From: Acidobacteriota bacterium
Lineage (GTDB): Bacteria; Acidobacteriota; Vicinamibacteria; Vicinamibacterales; UBA823
Length of the DNA stretch: 64,000 nucleotides
Reading direction: 5' to 3'
Assembly: GCA_002730735.1 (NCBI GenBank)
Contig: PCAU01000011.1
Coordinates: 17,107 to 81,106 of the forward strand
This document shows, one piece after another, positions 29,097-37,216 of this stretch (position 1 is the first letter of the stretch; the number at the start of each line of letters is the position of its first letter). Both the position numbers and the translations under genes were made by a program. Below the pieces are notes generated by a model. That model was given only the letters and a program-made list of their open reading frames with translations. It had not been told where the DNA came from and did not search any database.

Positions 29097-31253
29097 ATGA
29101 CCCCGCCTCTAGAAGGAGCGCAAGGGTTGCAAGGAAAACGTGCGACCGGCTCCATATTGCACTGGGGGGGAACGGGAATAGCGCTCTCACTGCTTATGGC
29201 CGGTTGCGCAACAGCGCCGCCGACGGTTGCTCCGGCCTTGACGACCAGACAGAAGCTCGCCGTCATTCTCCAATTGGAGCATCAACGTGTGATCGTTCCG
29301 CCTGAGGGTGCTGTGGTGCCGCTGCCTGGCTTGATGCCTGGCACGCCTCTTCCTCGGACACCCAGCTTATTCGAGTTTCTGGAAGACCCTGTGGCCAGAG
29401 TAAGACGTCGATCTGCGATCGCACTCGGAAGGGTCGGCTTATCCGATGCAGTGGAGCCACTTAGTGCATCTCTTGCTGATTCGAACCCCGCCGTGCGTCA
29501 GATGGCCGCGTTCTCTCTTGGTTTGATCGGGGAGCCGGAAGTCGCTGATGTACTCATGACCGCGCTCAGCGACCCGGATCCACTGGTGCGTGGTCGGGCA
29601 GCGGAGGCGCTAAGTCGGCTCGGGGTGCGTGAGGCAGCGCCAGCCGTCGGACAGATGGTCTCAGAGGTTGCTTCCATAGCTGCTCAAGTAGATCCCGATG
29701 ACATGACCTATCCCCAGCCCCCTCCTGTCGAAGCCTTCCGTCTTGGGGTGATTGCACTTACGCGTCTTGAGGCGTATCAGTCGCTGTCGACGGCGCTACT
29801 TGATACTAATAATCTTTCAATAGTGCGTTGGTGGCCGGTGGCCTGGGCGTTCCAGCAACTTGCTGACCCAAGGGCAGCCGGAGCACTCACGGAGCTAATC
29901 GGAGGATCCGGCAGTTATCGAATTTCGTTTGCTGCCAGAGGTCTGGGACGTCTCGGCGATCCCACAATGGCTGAATTATTGGTTCCACTTCTTGATCCGC
30001 GCCGATACGACTCCCAGGTCATCGTGTCTGCAGTTCGGGCCTTGGCTGATTTGGGTGCCCGGGAGAACATCCCGACATTGATGCGCCTACTACAGGAACC
30101 AGATCTCGATTTCGCGATACTCATCGAAGTATTGAAGGCGCTCGGGCGAGTGGGTGGAGCTGAGTCGACGGACCTGTTTCTAGATCTGCTGTCACATCCG
30201 CGGTCAGCGATTAGGGTGGAAGCGCTTCGAGGACTGGCGAATTTCGATTCTCAAACATTTGTTCTTATGCTGTCAGGATTCGACGGTGATCCGCATTGGA
30301 GTGTCCGCGCGGCCCTCGCGGACATCCTTGGTTCAATGAATTCTGATCTGGCCATGGCGCGTCTTGAGGCGATGCTGGACGACCCCGACCGCCGGGTGTT
30401 GCCATTCGTGCTCAGAGGCCTGGATGCATCTAGAGCTACCGAGGTCGCGCTTCAATATTTGGCAAGTGACGATGTTGTGATGGGAAGGGTTGCGGCACAG
30501 CAACTCGGTGTGCATACATCGGCTGAAGGAGCCTTGGCTTTGAAGCGGGCCTATGAGATGAGCCAAGGAGGAGAGAGGGCAGTCTTACGGCGTGCCATCG
30601 TTGAGGCGATTGTGACCTACGGGGGCAGTGTTTCTGCGGAGTTAATGCACGAAGCGCTGAAAGATTCGGATTGGTCTGTGCGAACTCGTGCGGCGCAAGT
30701 GTTGGACGCCGAGGAGGTCACCAAACCATACGAGGGCAGAATCCGTCCGTTGCCAGCACCCGGCTTTGAAGAGGCTCTGACGCTGGCCGTTCCTACAGTG
30801 TCTCCGCAGGTCTACCTTGAAACGGACGCGGGAACGATTCAGATTGAATTATTAGTACTTGATGCCCCTCTATCGAGCAGTCGTTTCGCGGAGTTGGCTG
30901 GGAACGGGTATTTCCACGGAGTGCCGTTTCACGATGTAGTCGCAAATGGTCTGGTGAGGGGTGGAGACCCACGTGGCGACGGATTTGGAGGTACGGGTGT
31001 TACCTTGCGAGATGAGTTGAGTGAACGACCGATACTTCGTGGAACCGTAGGTTTAACGCTGCAAGGGGAAGAGCCAGAAACCGCAGAGGGGCAGTTCTTC
31101 ATTGCACTCACACCTCAGCCTGAGCTCGATGGGCATTACACGGTCATCGGACGCGTTGTAGACGGAATGGCGGTCGTCGACGGTCTGACTCAATGGGACG
31201 TTATCCGGCGAACCCGTGTGTGGGATGGAGTCTCGATGACAGGACTAGAGTGA
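29097..31253 (+). CDS. Lipoprotein with HEAT repeats and C-terminal cyclophilin-like domain
   Basis: Residues about 28-38 form a lipobox (LSLLMAGC, Cys at about 37), predicting a lipid-anchored periplasmic protein. From about 90 to 545 there are more than ten HEAT repeats (for example RVRRRSAIALGRVG, PAVRQMAAFSLGLIG, DWSVRTRAAQVLD). Residues about 575-715 resemble cyclophilin peptidyl-prolyl isomerase (YLETDAGTIQIELL, VRGGDPRGDGFGG, EGQFFIALTP, LDGHYTVIGRVV). The catalytic-arginine position reads FHDVV where active enzymes have FHRVI, and the FMIQGGD segment reads GLVRGGD, so isomerase activity is doubtful. Menc/racemase lies directly upstream; a bidirectional terminator follows. Confidence 0.88.
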   Translation: MTPPLEGAQGLQGKRATGSILHWGGTGIALSLLMAGCATAPPTVAPALTTRQKLAVILQLEHQRVIVPPEGAVVPLPGLMPGTPLPRTPSLFEFLEDPVARVRRRSAIALGRVGLSDAVEPLSASLADSNPAVRQMAAFSLGLIGEPEVADVLMTALSDPDPLVRGRAAEALSRLGVREAAPAVGQMVSEVASIAAQVDPDDMTYPQPPPVEAFRLGVIALTRLEAYQSLSTALLDTNNLSIVRWWPVAWAFQQLADPRAAGALTELIGGSGSYRISFAARGLGRLGDPTMAELLVPLLDPRRYDSQVIVSAVRALADLGARENIPTLMRLLQEPDLDFAILIEVLKALGRVGGAESTDLFLDLLSHPRSAIRVEALRGLANFDSQTFVLMLSGFDGDPHWSVRAALADILGSMNSDLAMARLEAMLDDPDRRVLPFVLRGLDASRATEVALQYLASDDVVMGRVAAQQLGVHTSAEGALALKRAYEMSQGGERAVLRRAIVEAIVTYGGSVSAELMHEALKDSDWSVRTRAAQVLDAEEVTKPYEGRIRPLPAPGFEEALTLAVPTVSPQVYLETDAGTIQIELLVLDAPLSSSRFAELAGNGYFHGVPFHDVVANGLVRGGDPRGDGFGGTGVTLRDELSERPILRGTVGLTLQGEEPETAEGQFFIALTPQPELDGHYTVIGRVVDGMAVVDGLTQWDVIRRTRVWDGVSMTGLE

Positions 31254-31275
31254 CGCCGAAAGCATTGTGCAGTTG

Positions 31276-31305
31276 AAAAAAGGGGGCGACGATCGCCCCC
31301 TTTTT
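31276..31305. terminator. Bidirectional Rho-independent terminator
   Basis: An 8-bp stem (GGGGGCGA 31282-31289 with TCGCCCCC 31293-31300) has a 3-nt loop. It is followed by five T on + and by six T on the minus strand. It sits between the convergent HEAT-lipoprotein gene and the first micro-peptide gene, ending both. Confidence 0.9.
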
Positions 31306-31325
31306 CGTTACGCGGGAAGGCACTC

Positions 31326-31394
31326 TTAACGCTTCTTTGCGCCCTTCTTCTTAGCCGCCTTCTTCTTCTTCTTAGCTGCTTTTCTCTTTGCCAT
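31326..31394 (-). CDS. Lys/Ala-rich 22-residue micro-peptide (copy 1)
   Basis: A short frame from ATG (31394) to TAA encodes 22 residues: MAKRKAA, five lysines, then AAKKKGAKKR. Fourteen residues are Lys or Arg, so it is strongly basic. A G-run (GGGGGGG) lies about 11 nt before the start as a weak ribosome-binding site. The last 14 residues are identical to those of the neighbouring 20-residue peptide, yet the DNA differs at synonymous positions. It resembles the Lys/Ala tails of histone-H1-like bacterial proteins, so nucleic-acid binding is a reasonable guess, but no family is known to me. A terminator follows about 20 nt downstream. Confidence 0.7.
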   Translation of the reverse strand: MAKRKAAKKKKKAAKKKGAKKR

Positions 31395-31446
31395 TGTCGC
31401 CTATTCCCCCCCTTCATCCGGAGATTTCGACGTGCACAAAAATTTA

Positions 31447-31473
31447 GGGGGTGTCGATGTTGTTGACACCCCC
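31447..31473 (-). terminator. Hairpin terminator between the two micro-peptide genes
   Basis: A perfect 9-bp stem (GGGGGTGTC 31447-31455, GACACCCCC 31465-31473) with a 9-nt loop. On the minus strand it is followed by TAAATTTTTG, fitting a terminator or attenuator after micro-peptide copy 2. I see no separate promoter for copy 1, so copy 1 may depend on read-through. Confidence 0.7.
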
Positions 31474-31492
31474 ATACAGATTGTCGAAAGAA

Positions 31493-31555
31493 TCAGCGCT
31501 TCTTCGCGCCCTTCTTCTTAGCCGCCTTCTTCTTTTTTGCCTTCTTTTTCGCCAT
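31493..31555 (-). CDS. Lys/Ala-rich 20-residue micro-peptide (copy 2)
   Basis: ATG (31555) to TGA encodes 20 residues: MAKKKA followed by KKKKAAKKKGAKKR. Thirteen residues are Lys or Arg. AGGGG lies 6 nt before the ATG, a fair ribosome-binding site. A good promoter lies about 95 nt upstream and a hairpin terminator follows about 20 nt after the stop. Compared with copy 1, the shared 14 residues differ only at synonymous third positions (three codons), and the stop codons differ (TGA against TAA). This supports real translation. Function unknown; nucleic-acid or nucleoid binding is an inference from charge. Confidence 0.72.
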   Translation of the reverse strand: MAKKKAKKKKAAKKKGAKKR

Positions 31556-31648
31556 TGCTATCCCCTATTAGGAGTCTATCTACGACGATTAACAGCTAAC
31601 GAACTAACACAATAGGTAGGCTTAGTGAACTTCCCTCATACAACATAT

Positions 31649-31678
31649 AGATTATTGATAAGAAAAATGTGGTGTCAA
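31649..31678 (-). promoter_or_regulatory. Sigma-70 promoter for the micro-peptide genes
   Basis: On the minus strand a perfect -35 TTGACA (31673-31678) is followed after 18 nt by TAATCT (31649-31654), or after 17 nt by ATAATC. A second TTGACA lies 17 nt farther upstream (31696-31701). The direction is toward micro-peptide copy 2. Confidence 0.6.
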
Positions 31679-31824
31679 GGACAAAGTGCACAAAATGTCA
31701 AAAAAGTGTCGCCGAAGCGCCCACAACAGGGTGTGTCGGTCGCTAGAGCGCACGACTGTAGACTTGTAATTAGAGCGCCCTGTCCACTCTCTGTCCTACG
31801 CGATCTGCTCGATGAAAAAACTCA

Positions 31825-32940
31825 TCACGGGAAGCTCGTCCGTAATAATTTCTTGGCAGCATGTTTCTCCAATGCCAATTGTATTAACCGATCCAACAAC
31901 TCGACATACGCCACTCCGCTCGCCTCCCACAGTTTAGGATACATGCTGACCGTTGTGAACCCTGGAATCGTGTTTACTTCACTCACGAACAATTCCTTCG
32001 TCTCGTCATTCAAAAGGAAATCCACCCTAGCCATTCCTGAACCATCAATGGCTCTGAACGCGGTCACAGCGAGGTGCTGCACCTTATCGGTTAGCTCAGC
32101 GTCAAGTGGAGCCGGAATCCGGAGTAACGAACCTTCGTCAACGTATTTTGCCTCGTAGTCGTAGAACTCTCGCGATGGAACCACCTCTCCAGGTATCGAA
32201 GCCTCGAGTTGATTGTAACCGAGGACAGCACATTCGATTTCCCGCGCGTCCGGCACGGCCTGCTCGACGACAACCTTTCGATCGAACTCCGCCGCATAGG
32301 ACATTGCAGCTTTCAGATTGTTTGCAGATGTGACCTTGGAGATACCGACACTTGAACCGAGATTGGCCGGTTTAACAAACACTGGAAAGCCGAGTTCGGA
32401 GGCAATCATCTTACAGATCGCGTCCGGTGTGCTGGTCCAGTCGGATTGCCGAATAATGCGGTAGTCGACTTGAGGTAAATTGTTCGCCGCGAACAGTTGT
32501 TTCATCACGGCCTTGTCCATGCCCACCGCCGAGGCAAGAACACCCGCCCCGACGTAGGGCATGTCAATCATCTCCAACAGGCCCTGCACCGTGCCGTCCT
32601 CGCCGTAGGGACCGTGTAAAACCGGAAAGACTACATCGAGTGCAAGGTCTTGAACCATCGCAGACGGCTCATTGATTCTAGGCCGGCCTGGAATGCCATC
32701 TTGGTGATTTCGGACAGTCCCAGCTGCTCTCAAACGCGCATGTTCAATTAGCTCTGAAGCCTGAACGACTGTCGGTGGACGCTCGGGCTGGCTCCACCGT
32801 CCATCTTTACCAATGAGGATTGGAACTGGCTCGTAACGGCTCGGGTCTAGATGGTGAACGACAGCGGCCGCGGAGGCTAGCGAGACCTCATGCTCGCCGG
32901 AGCGCCCACCGAAGAGTACGCCGATCCGCATCCGTGTCAC
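31825..32940 (-). CDS. ddl: D-alanine--D-alanine ligase
   Basis: It makes the D-Ala-D-Ala dipeptide of peptidoglycan in the cytoplasm. The N-terminal VLFGGRSGEHEVSLASA and HGPYGEDGTVQGLLE motifs are typical, as are VFVKPANLGSSVGISKV in the ATP-grasp domain and FLLNDETKELFVSEVNTIPGFT (written here in part) near the C-terminus with the Mg-binding Glu and Asn. Length 371 matches the larger (DdlA-like) type. It is transcribed away from tgt, with a 69-nt shared upstream region. Confidence 0.96.
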   Translation of the reverse strand: MTRMRIGVLFGGRSGEHEVSLASAAAVVHHLDPSRYEPVPILIGKDGRWSQPERPPTVVQASELIEHARLRAAGTVRNHQDGIPGRPRINEPSAMVQDLALDVVFPVLHGPYGEDGTVQGLLEMIDMPYVGAGVLASAVGMDKAVMKQLFAANNLPQVDYRIIRQSDWTSTPDAICKMIASELGFPVFVKPANLGSSVGISKVTSANNLKAAMSYAAEFDRKVVVEQAVPDAREIECAVLGYNQLEASIPGEVVPSREFYDYEAKYVDEGSLLRIPAPLDAELTDKVQHLAVTAFRAIDGSGMARVDFLLNDETKELFVSEVNTIPGFTTVSMYPKLWEASGVAYVELLDRLIQLALEKHAAKKLLRTSFP

Positions 32941-33009
32941 CGCTTTGTCACTTCAAACTAAAATGGGAATCGCCTATCCTGTTCAAAAAACTCGCATAGT
33001 ATACGCTTA

Positions 33010-34143
33010 ATGAGCGGCGTCTTCGACTTTCAAGTTACCGAGCGTGACGGTGATGCCCGGTGCGGCAGGTTGTCGACGCCACACGGTGTCATACATACGC
33101 CCGCCTTCATGCCGGTAGCCACTCGCGGCACGGTCAAGGCCATGACCCATCGGGACCTGCTCGGTATGAAAGCCGAGGTGATTTTAGCCAACACGTATCA
33201 CCTACACCTACGACCTGGCACTCACCTCATTGAACAGTTGGGCGGCCTGCACCGATTCATTGGCTGGGACCGGCCTATTTTGACGGATAGCGGTGGTTAT
33301 CAAGTGTTCAGTCTCGCTTCACGGCGAACCGTTGATGAGCAGGGGGTGCGCTTCAGATCCCATTTAGATGGCGAAGAACACCTGCTTACGCCGGAGGGAG
33401 TCACCGATCTTCAGTGGGCACTCGGCTCAGATGTCGCAATGGCTTTTGACGAGTGCGTTGCTTATCCTTGCGACGCATCTGACCTAGGTCGCGCGATGGA
33501 GCGGACACTTCGGTGGGCACAGCGCGCTCGTCAGCGATTCAAGAGCCTCCGTGAAAACAGTGCCGGGGTTAATCCCGGACAAGTACAATTTGGTATTGTG
33601 CAAGGAGGTGTTGACCACAAACTTCGAGTGATCAGTGCACGGGAAACGGTCTCGCTGGGCTTTGACGCCTACGCCATTGGAGGCCTCAGTGTTGGTGAGC
33701 CCGTGCAGGTTATGTACGAGGTCGTAGGCGAGACAGCACCACGACTTCCGGAGGGGTGTCCACGTTATCTGATGGGGGCCGGCACCCCTGTTGACCTTGT
33801 TGAAGCCGTGTCGCGGGGTATCGACCTCTTTGACTGCGTCCTTCCGACACGAAACGCCAGGAACGGACAGCTATTCACTTCCAAAGGGCGTCTTAACATC
33901 AAACAGGCACAGTTCGTCGACGATATAAGACCCCCAGATGAGCAGTGTAAATGCTACACCTGCCAACGTCACTCGAGGGCTTATTTGAGACATCTTTACC
34001 TTGTTGATGAAATGTCTGCGTCGACCCTTAACACGTTGCATAATCTCCACTTTTACCTTGACACAATGCGGCGGGTTAGGGAATGTATAAAGCTCGGCAC
34101 GCTGGAAACACTCAGACAGGAATTCCGCCTGCTCGACTCCTGA
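33010..34143 (+). CDS. tgt: tRNA-guanine (queuine) transglycosylase
   Basis: It replaces guanine 34 of GU(N) anticodon tRNAs by preQ1 on the way to queuosine. Key elements are ILTDSGGYQVFSL (active-site Asp at about 92), FGIVQGGV, and FDCVLPTRNARNGQLFTS with the nucleophilic Asp at about 276. The zinc site near the C-terminus is CKCYTCQRHSRAYLRHL. Length 377 is normal. It heads the classical tgt-yajC-secD-secF series. Confidence 0.97.
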   Translation: MSGVFDFQVTERDGDARCGRLSTPHGVIHTPAFMPVATRGTVKAMTHRDLLGMKAEVILANTYHLHLRPGTHLIEQLGGLHRFIGWDRPILTDSGGYQVFSLASRRTVDEQGVRFRSHLDGEEHLLTPEGVTDLQWALGSDVAMAFDECVAYPCDASDLGRAMERTLRWAQRARQRFKSLRENSAGVNPGQVQFGIVQGGVDHKLRVISARETVSLGFDAYAIGGLSVGEPVQVMYEVVGETAPRLPEGCPRYLMGAGTPVDLVEAVSRGIDLFDCVLPTRNARNGQLFTSKGRLNIKQAQFVDDIRPPDEQCKCYTCQRHSRAYLRHLYLVDEMSASTLNTLHNLHFYLDTMRRVRECIKLGTLETLRQEFRLLDS

Positions 34144-34235
34144 CTTCCAACGGTCAAGGCCTGAACGGACACTGACTGAAAGACACGCGTCGACTAGGCA
34201 AAGCTGCTGAGGATTCCATGCACGACGGGTGACCA

Positions 34236-34598
34236 ATGATGAGGTATTCAATGTTTACCGATCCTTCACTAGTTGTGGCGATGGGCGCTCCGCCTGAATC
34301 GGGCGGGAGTGTCTGGCTGCAGTTTGTGCCTTTCGCTATGATTTTAGCGATCTTTTATTTCGTGATCTTGTTACCAATGAAGCGGAGACAGAAAAAGGTA
34401 CAGGATTTTCAGGGGGCGCTTAAGGTGAACGATCGCGTCGTCACGACTAGTGGCCTATATGGCATTATCACGAAGCTGAACGACGAACGCTCGGTGCAGG
34501 TTCAGATTGCTGAGAAAGTCAGAGTCGACATTGCCCGGGCGGCTATCGGTGGCTACCAGGGGCAGGAGCCGGTAGTCAAGGATTCTGGACAAAACTGA
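34236..34598 (+). CDS. yajC: Preprotein translocase subunit YajC
   Basis: YajC is an accessory membrane subunit of the Sec translocon that associates with SecDF. One transmembrane helix (FAMILAIFYFVILLP, about 32-46) is followed by the family motif PMKRRQKKVQDFQ and a small cytoplasmic domain (VVTTSGLYGIITKL). Three in-frame ATGs occur at the start (34236, 34239, 34251); AGG lies 7 nt before the third, which may be the true one. It lies 92 nt after tgt and 39 nt before secD. Confidence 0.92.
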   Translation: MMRYSMFTDPSLVVAMGAPPESGGSVWLQFVPFAMILAIFYFVILLPMKRRQKKVQDFQGALKVNDRVVTTSGLYGIITKLNDERSVQVQIAEKVRVDIARAAIGGYQGQEPVVKDSGQN

Positions 34599-34637
34599 AT
34601 CGAATAGAGTCGCTGTGCGTGCGACTCGGTAAAGTGA

Positions 34638-36206
34638 ATGAATAAGAATCTTCGTTGGAAACTTCTTTTGATAGTTGGGATCGTTGCTTTGGCAGGATGG
34701 TCCGTGTACCCACCAGAGGAAAAAGTTCGCCTAGGGCTCGACCTGAAGGGTGGGGTCCACATGGTTCTCCGCGTACAGACTGACGATGCGCTCCGCATTG
34801 AAACTGAGACAAGTCTCGAGCGAGTGCGCGAGATACTGGAAGTGCGAAGCATCGGGGTTGGAGCTATGACGATGGAATCCCCGACGCGTTTTCGCATTGA
34901 GGGTGTCTCTCCTGCGCAGGACGCCGAGTTTCGAGCGATTACTGACGAGCAACTACTGGTGGTCTATCGCCGGGAGTCCAGTGCCGGCGGGCGGTACGCG
35001 TTCGAGATGAGGCCTAATATGGCCGTATCGTTACGTGAAGAGTCCGTTCGGCAGGCGCTGCAAACCATTGAACGGCGCGTCAACGAACTGGGTGTCAACG
35101 AACCAATTGTTGCTCCACACGGTGTTGGTGGAGACCAAATTCTGGTTCAGTTGCCAGGCGTCAGTGACGTTGCGCGTGCTAAAGAGATTATTCGTTCCAC
35201 GGCGCTTCTCGAGCTAAAACTTGTTGAGCAGGGTCCAGCAATATCGCGAGAGACTTTACTGCAAGCCAACGGAGGGCGGTTACCGGATGGGATGGAGGTG
35301 GTGCCGGGTACAGACGACACGCTCACTCCTGGTGCGGCACCCCAGTCTGTTTTTTACCTTGTGCGTCGAGTAGCTGCGATCACCGGGAGGGACCTGCGAA
35401 CTGCGCGTTCAACGCTTGACGAGTATAACCAACCCGCGGTCAGTTTCTTGTTGAATGGTGATGGGGCCAGAAAATTTGGGAATATCACCAGCCAGAACAT
35501 CGGTCGTCAGTTGGCGATCATTCTTGATGGTCGGGTATATTCCGCACCGGTTATCGAATCACGGATTACGGACGAGGGACGAATTACCGGCTACTTCAGT
35601 CAAGAAGAGGCTGCGGACCTTGGCCTTGTGCTTCGTTCGGGTGCGTTGCCGGCTTCTCTCACCTATCTAGAAGAGCGCAGGGTCGGCCCGACGCTCGGTG
35701 CGGACTCTGTGCGTGCTGGAATTCTTGCGTCCGTGACCGGACTGTTGCTCGTGGCATTTTTTATGCTCGTCTACTACAAGTTGGCCGGTATTAACGCAAT
35801 CTTATCGGTCGCACTCAATCTACTGATTCTGCTGGGAGTGATGGCGTATCTGAACGCAACGATGACACTTCCTGGTATTGCCGGATTTATCTTAACGATT
35901 GGAATGGGTATTGATTCGAACGTACTGATCTTTGAGCGGATCAAGGAAGAGTTAGCATCCGCGAAAAATGTCAGACTCGCGGTGGCGGCAGGGTTTGACC
36001 GTGTGTTTCTGACCATCCTCGACACACACGTCGCGTCGCTAATTGCTGCGGCATTCTTGTTCCAATTTGGCACAGGCCCAATCCGAGGGTTTGCGACCAC
36101 GCTTTTCTTTGGGCTGCTATCCAACGTCTTCACGGCCGTGTTCGTCTCGCGGACGCTGTTTGAGACAATTCTTACTCGTCGACGAGTGGCGAAACTCAGC
36201 ATCTGA
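34638..36206 (+). CDS. secD: Protein translocase subunit SecD
   Basis: SecD uses the proton gradient, with SecF, to help pull preproteins through the Sec channel. The first transmembrane helix (about 8-22) is followed by the signature GLDLKGGVHMVL and a large periplasmic region. From about residue 355 there are five helices containing GIDSNVLIFERIKEEL, the conserved motif of helix 4. Length 522 is the short (non-extended) type. secF begins 3 nt after the stop. Confidence 0.96.
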   Translation: MNKNLRWKLLLIVGIVALAGWSVYPPEEKVRLGLDLKGGVHMVLRVQTDDALRIETETSLERVREILEVRSIGVGAMTMESPTRFRIEGVSPAQDAEFRAITDEQLLVVYRRESSAGGRYAFEMRPNMAVSLREESVRQALQTIERRVNELGVNEPIVAPHGVGGDQILVQLPGVSDVARAKEIIRSTALLELKLVEQGPAISRETLLQANGGRLPDGMEVVPGTDDTLTPGAAPQSVFYLVRRVAAITGRDLRTARSTLDEYNQPAVSFLLNGDGARKFGNITSQNIGRQLAIILDGRVYSAPVIESRITDEGRITGYFSQEEAADLGLVLRSGALPASLTYLEERRVGPTLGADSVRAGILASVTGLLLVAFFMLVYYKLAGINAILSVALNLLILLGVMAYLNATMTLPGIAGFILTIGMGIDSNVLIFERIKEELASAKNVRLAVAAGFDRVFLTILDTHVASLIAAAFLFQFGTGPIRGFATTLFFGLLSNVFTAVFVSRTLFETILTRRRVAKLSI

Positions 36207-36209
36207 CAT

Positions 36210-37193
36210 ATGCAGATCTTTAAGACTCCGAATATCAATTTTTTCCGTTGGCGGTGGCAGGCAATTGGAGTGTCGACCATTGTCATTCTCGTCGGCGTGA
36301 GCACGATTTGGTCTGGGGGCGGCTTACCGCTTGGTATTGACTTCTCAGGTGGAACGGCAGTTGTCCTGCGCTTCGAGGAACGAACACCCGAAGAGGCAGT
36401 CCGAATGGCCATATCCAGTGTCGAGGGCGAGAAGGTCGTGCAGCAGTATGGTGATCCAGCCGAGAACGAGGTGCTCATAAGGCTCCCACAAATTGCTGAA
36501 GAAACAGGAGCCAGCTTGGAACAGGGCGCCAACTCTGTTGTTGAAGCGATTGAGTCGGCTGCGTTAGGAGAGTTTGAGGTGCAGAGCACCGACATCGTGG
36601 GGCCTGTGATTGGTCGGGAACTGCAGCAGAAAGGGATCTATGCCACGCTGGCAGCGTTGGCAGGCATCCTGATCTATGTCGGTATCCGGTTCAGGTTTAG
36701 CTTCGCTGTAGGCGCGATTGCTGCCGTGTTCCACGACATCCTCGTCACACTGACTTTTTTGACGGTCTTCGGCTACGAGCTGTCGCTGAATGTTGTGGCT
36801 GCGATCTTGACAATCACTGGTTATTCGGTCAACGACACGATCGTTATCTTCGACCGGGTGCGCGAGAACCTGCGTTCGATGCGTCGAGACAAGCTTGAGT
36901 TGGTTGTCAATAGGAGCGTGAATCAGACTCTGGCTAGGACGATTATTACTTCGGCCACAACGTCGTTGGCCGTTTTAGCTTTGTTCCTCTTCGGGGGTGA
37001 GGTGCTACATGGCTTTGCTTTTACGATGCTGGTCGGCATCATTAGCGGTACTTACTCAACAGTGTTTATTGCGGCGAGCACAGCTGTTTTCGTGAATGAA
37101 CGCCGTGCTAACCAGCGAGTTTCTACTGCACCTGGGCTGACGGGCGGGAAGAAAAGGTCCCGGCGGCAGAAAATGAAAATTCGAGCCTCGTAA
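36210..37193 (+). CDS. secF: Protein translocase subunit SecF
   Basis: The partner of SecD. Helix 1 is near the N-terminus, then comes GIDFSGGTAVVLRFEER, the family's 'GxDFxGG' motif (about residue 45). Five C-terminal helices follow, with GYSVNDTIVIFDRVRENLR (about 210) as the conserved segment. The C-terminus ends in a basic stretch (GGKKRSRRQKMKIR). It is separated by only a few nt from secD, so the two are surely cotranscribed. Confidence 0.96.
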   Translation: MQIFKTPNINFFRWRWQAIGVSTIVILVGVSTIWSGGGLPLGIDFSGGTAVVLRFEERTPEEAVRMAISSVEGEKVVQQYGDPAENEVLIRLPQIAEETGASLEQGANSVVEAIESAALGEFEVQSTDIVGPVIGRELQQKGIYATLAALAGILIYVGIRFRFSFAVGAIAAVFHDILVTLTFLTVFGYELSLNVVAAILTITGYSVNDTIVIFDRVRENLRSMRRDKLELVVNRSVNQTLARTIITSATTSLAVLALFLFGGEVLHGFAFTMLVGIISGTYSTVFIAASTAVFVNERRANQRVSTAPGLTGGKKRSRRQKMKIRAS

Positions 37194-37216
37194 TCTGTTG
37201 AGTCAACCCCCTGAGC

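Noticed and set aside
31812..31830. GATGA-TCATC hairpin at the end of ddl as terminator
   Set aside because: The stem is only 5 bp and AT-rich, with no clean T-tract after it on the minus strand.
31625..32158. Long + frame over the 3' end of ddl and the gap
   Set aside because: More than half is antisense to ddl, composition is serine-rich without domains, and the region has a promoter reading the other way.
35774..36595. 273-codon minus frame opposite secD/secF
   Set aside because: Antisense to highly conserved secD and secF codons; serine/arginine-rich composition is typical of a shadow frame.
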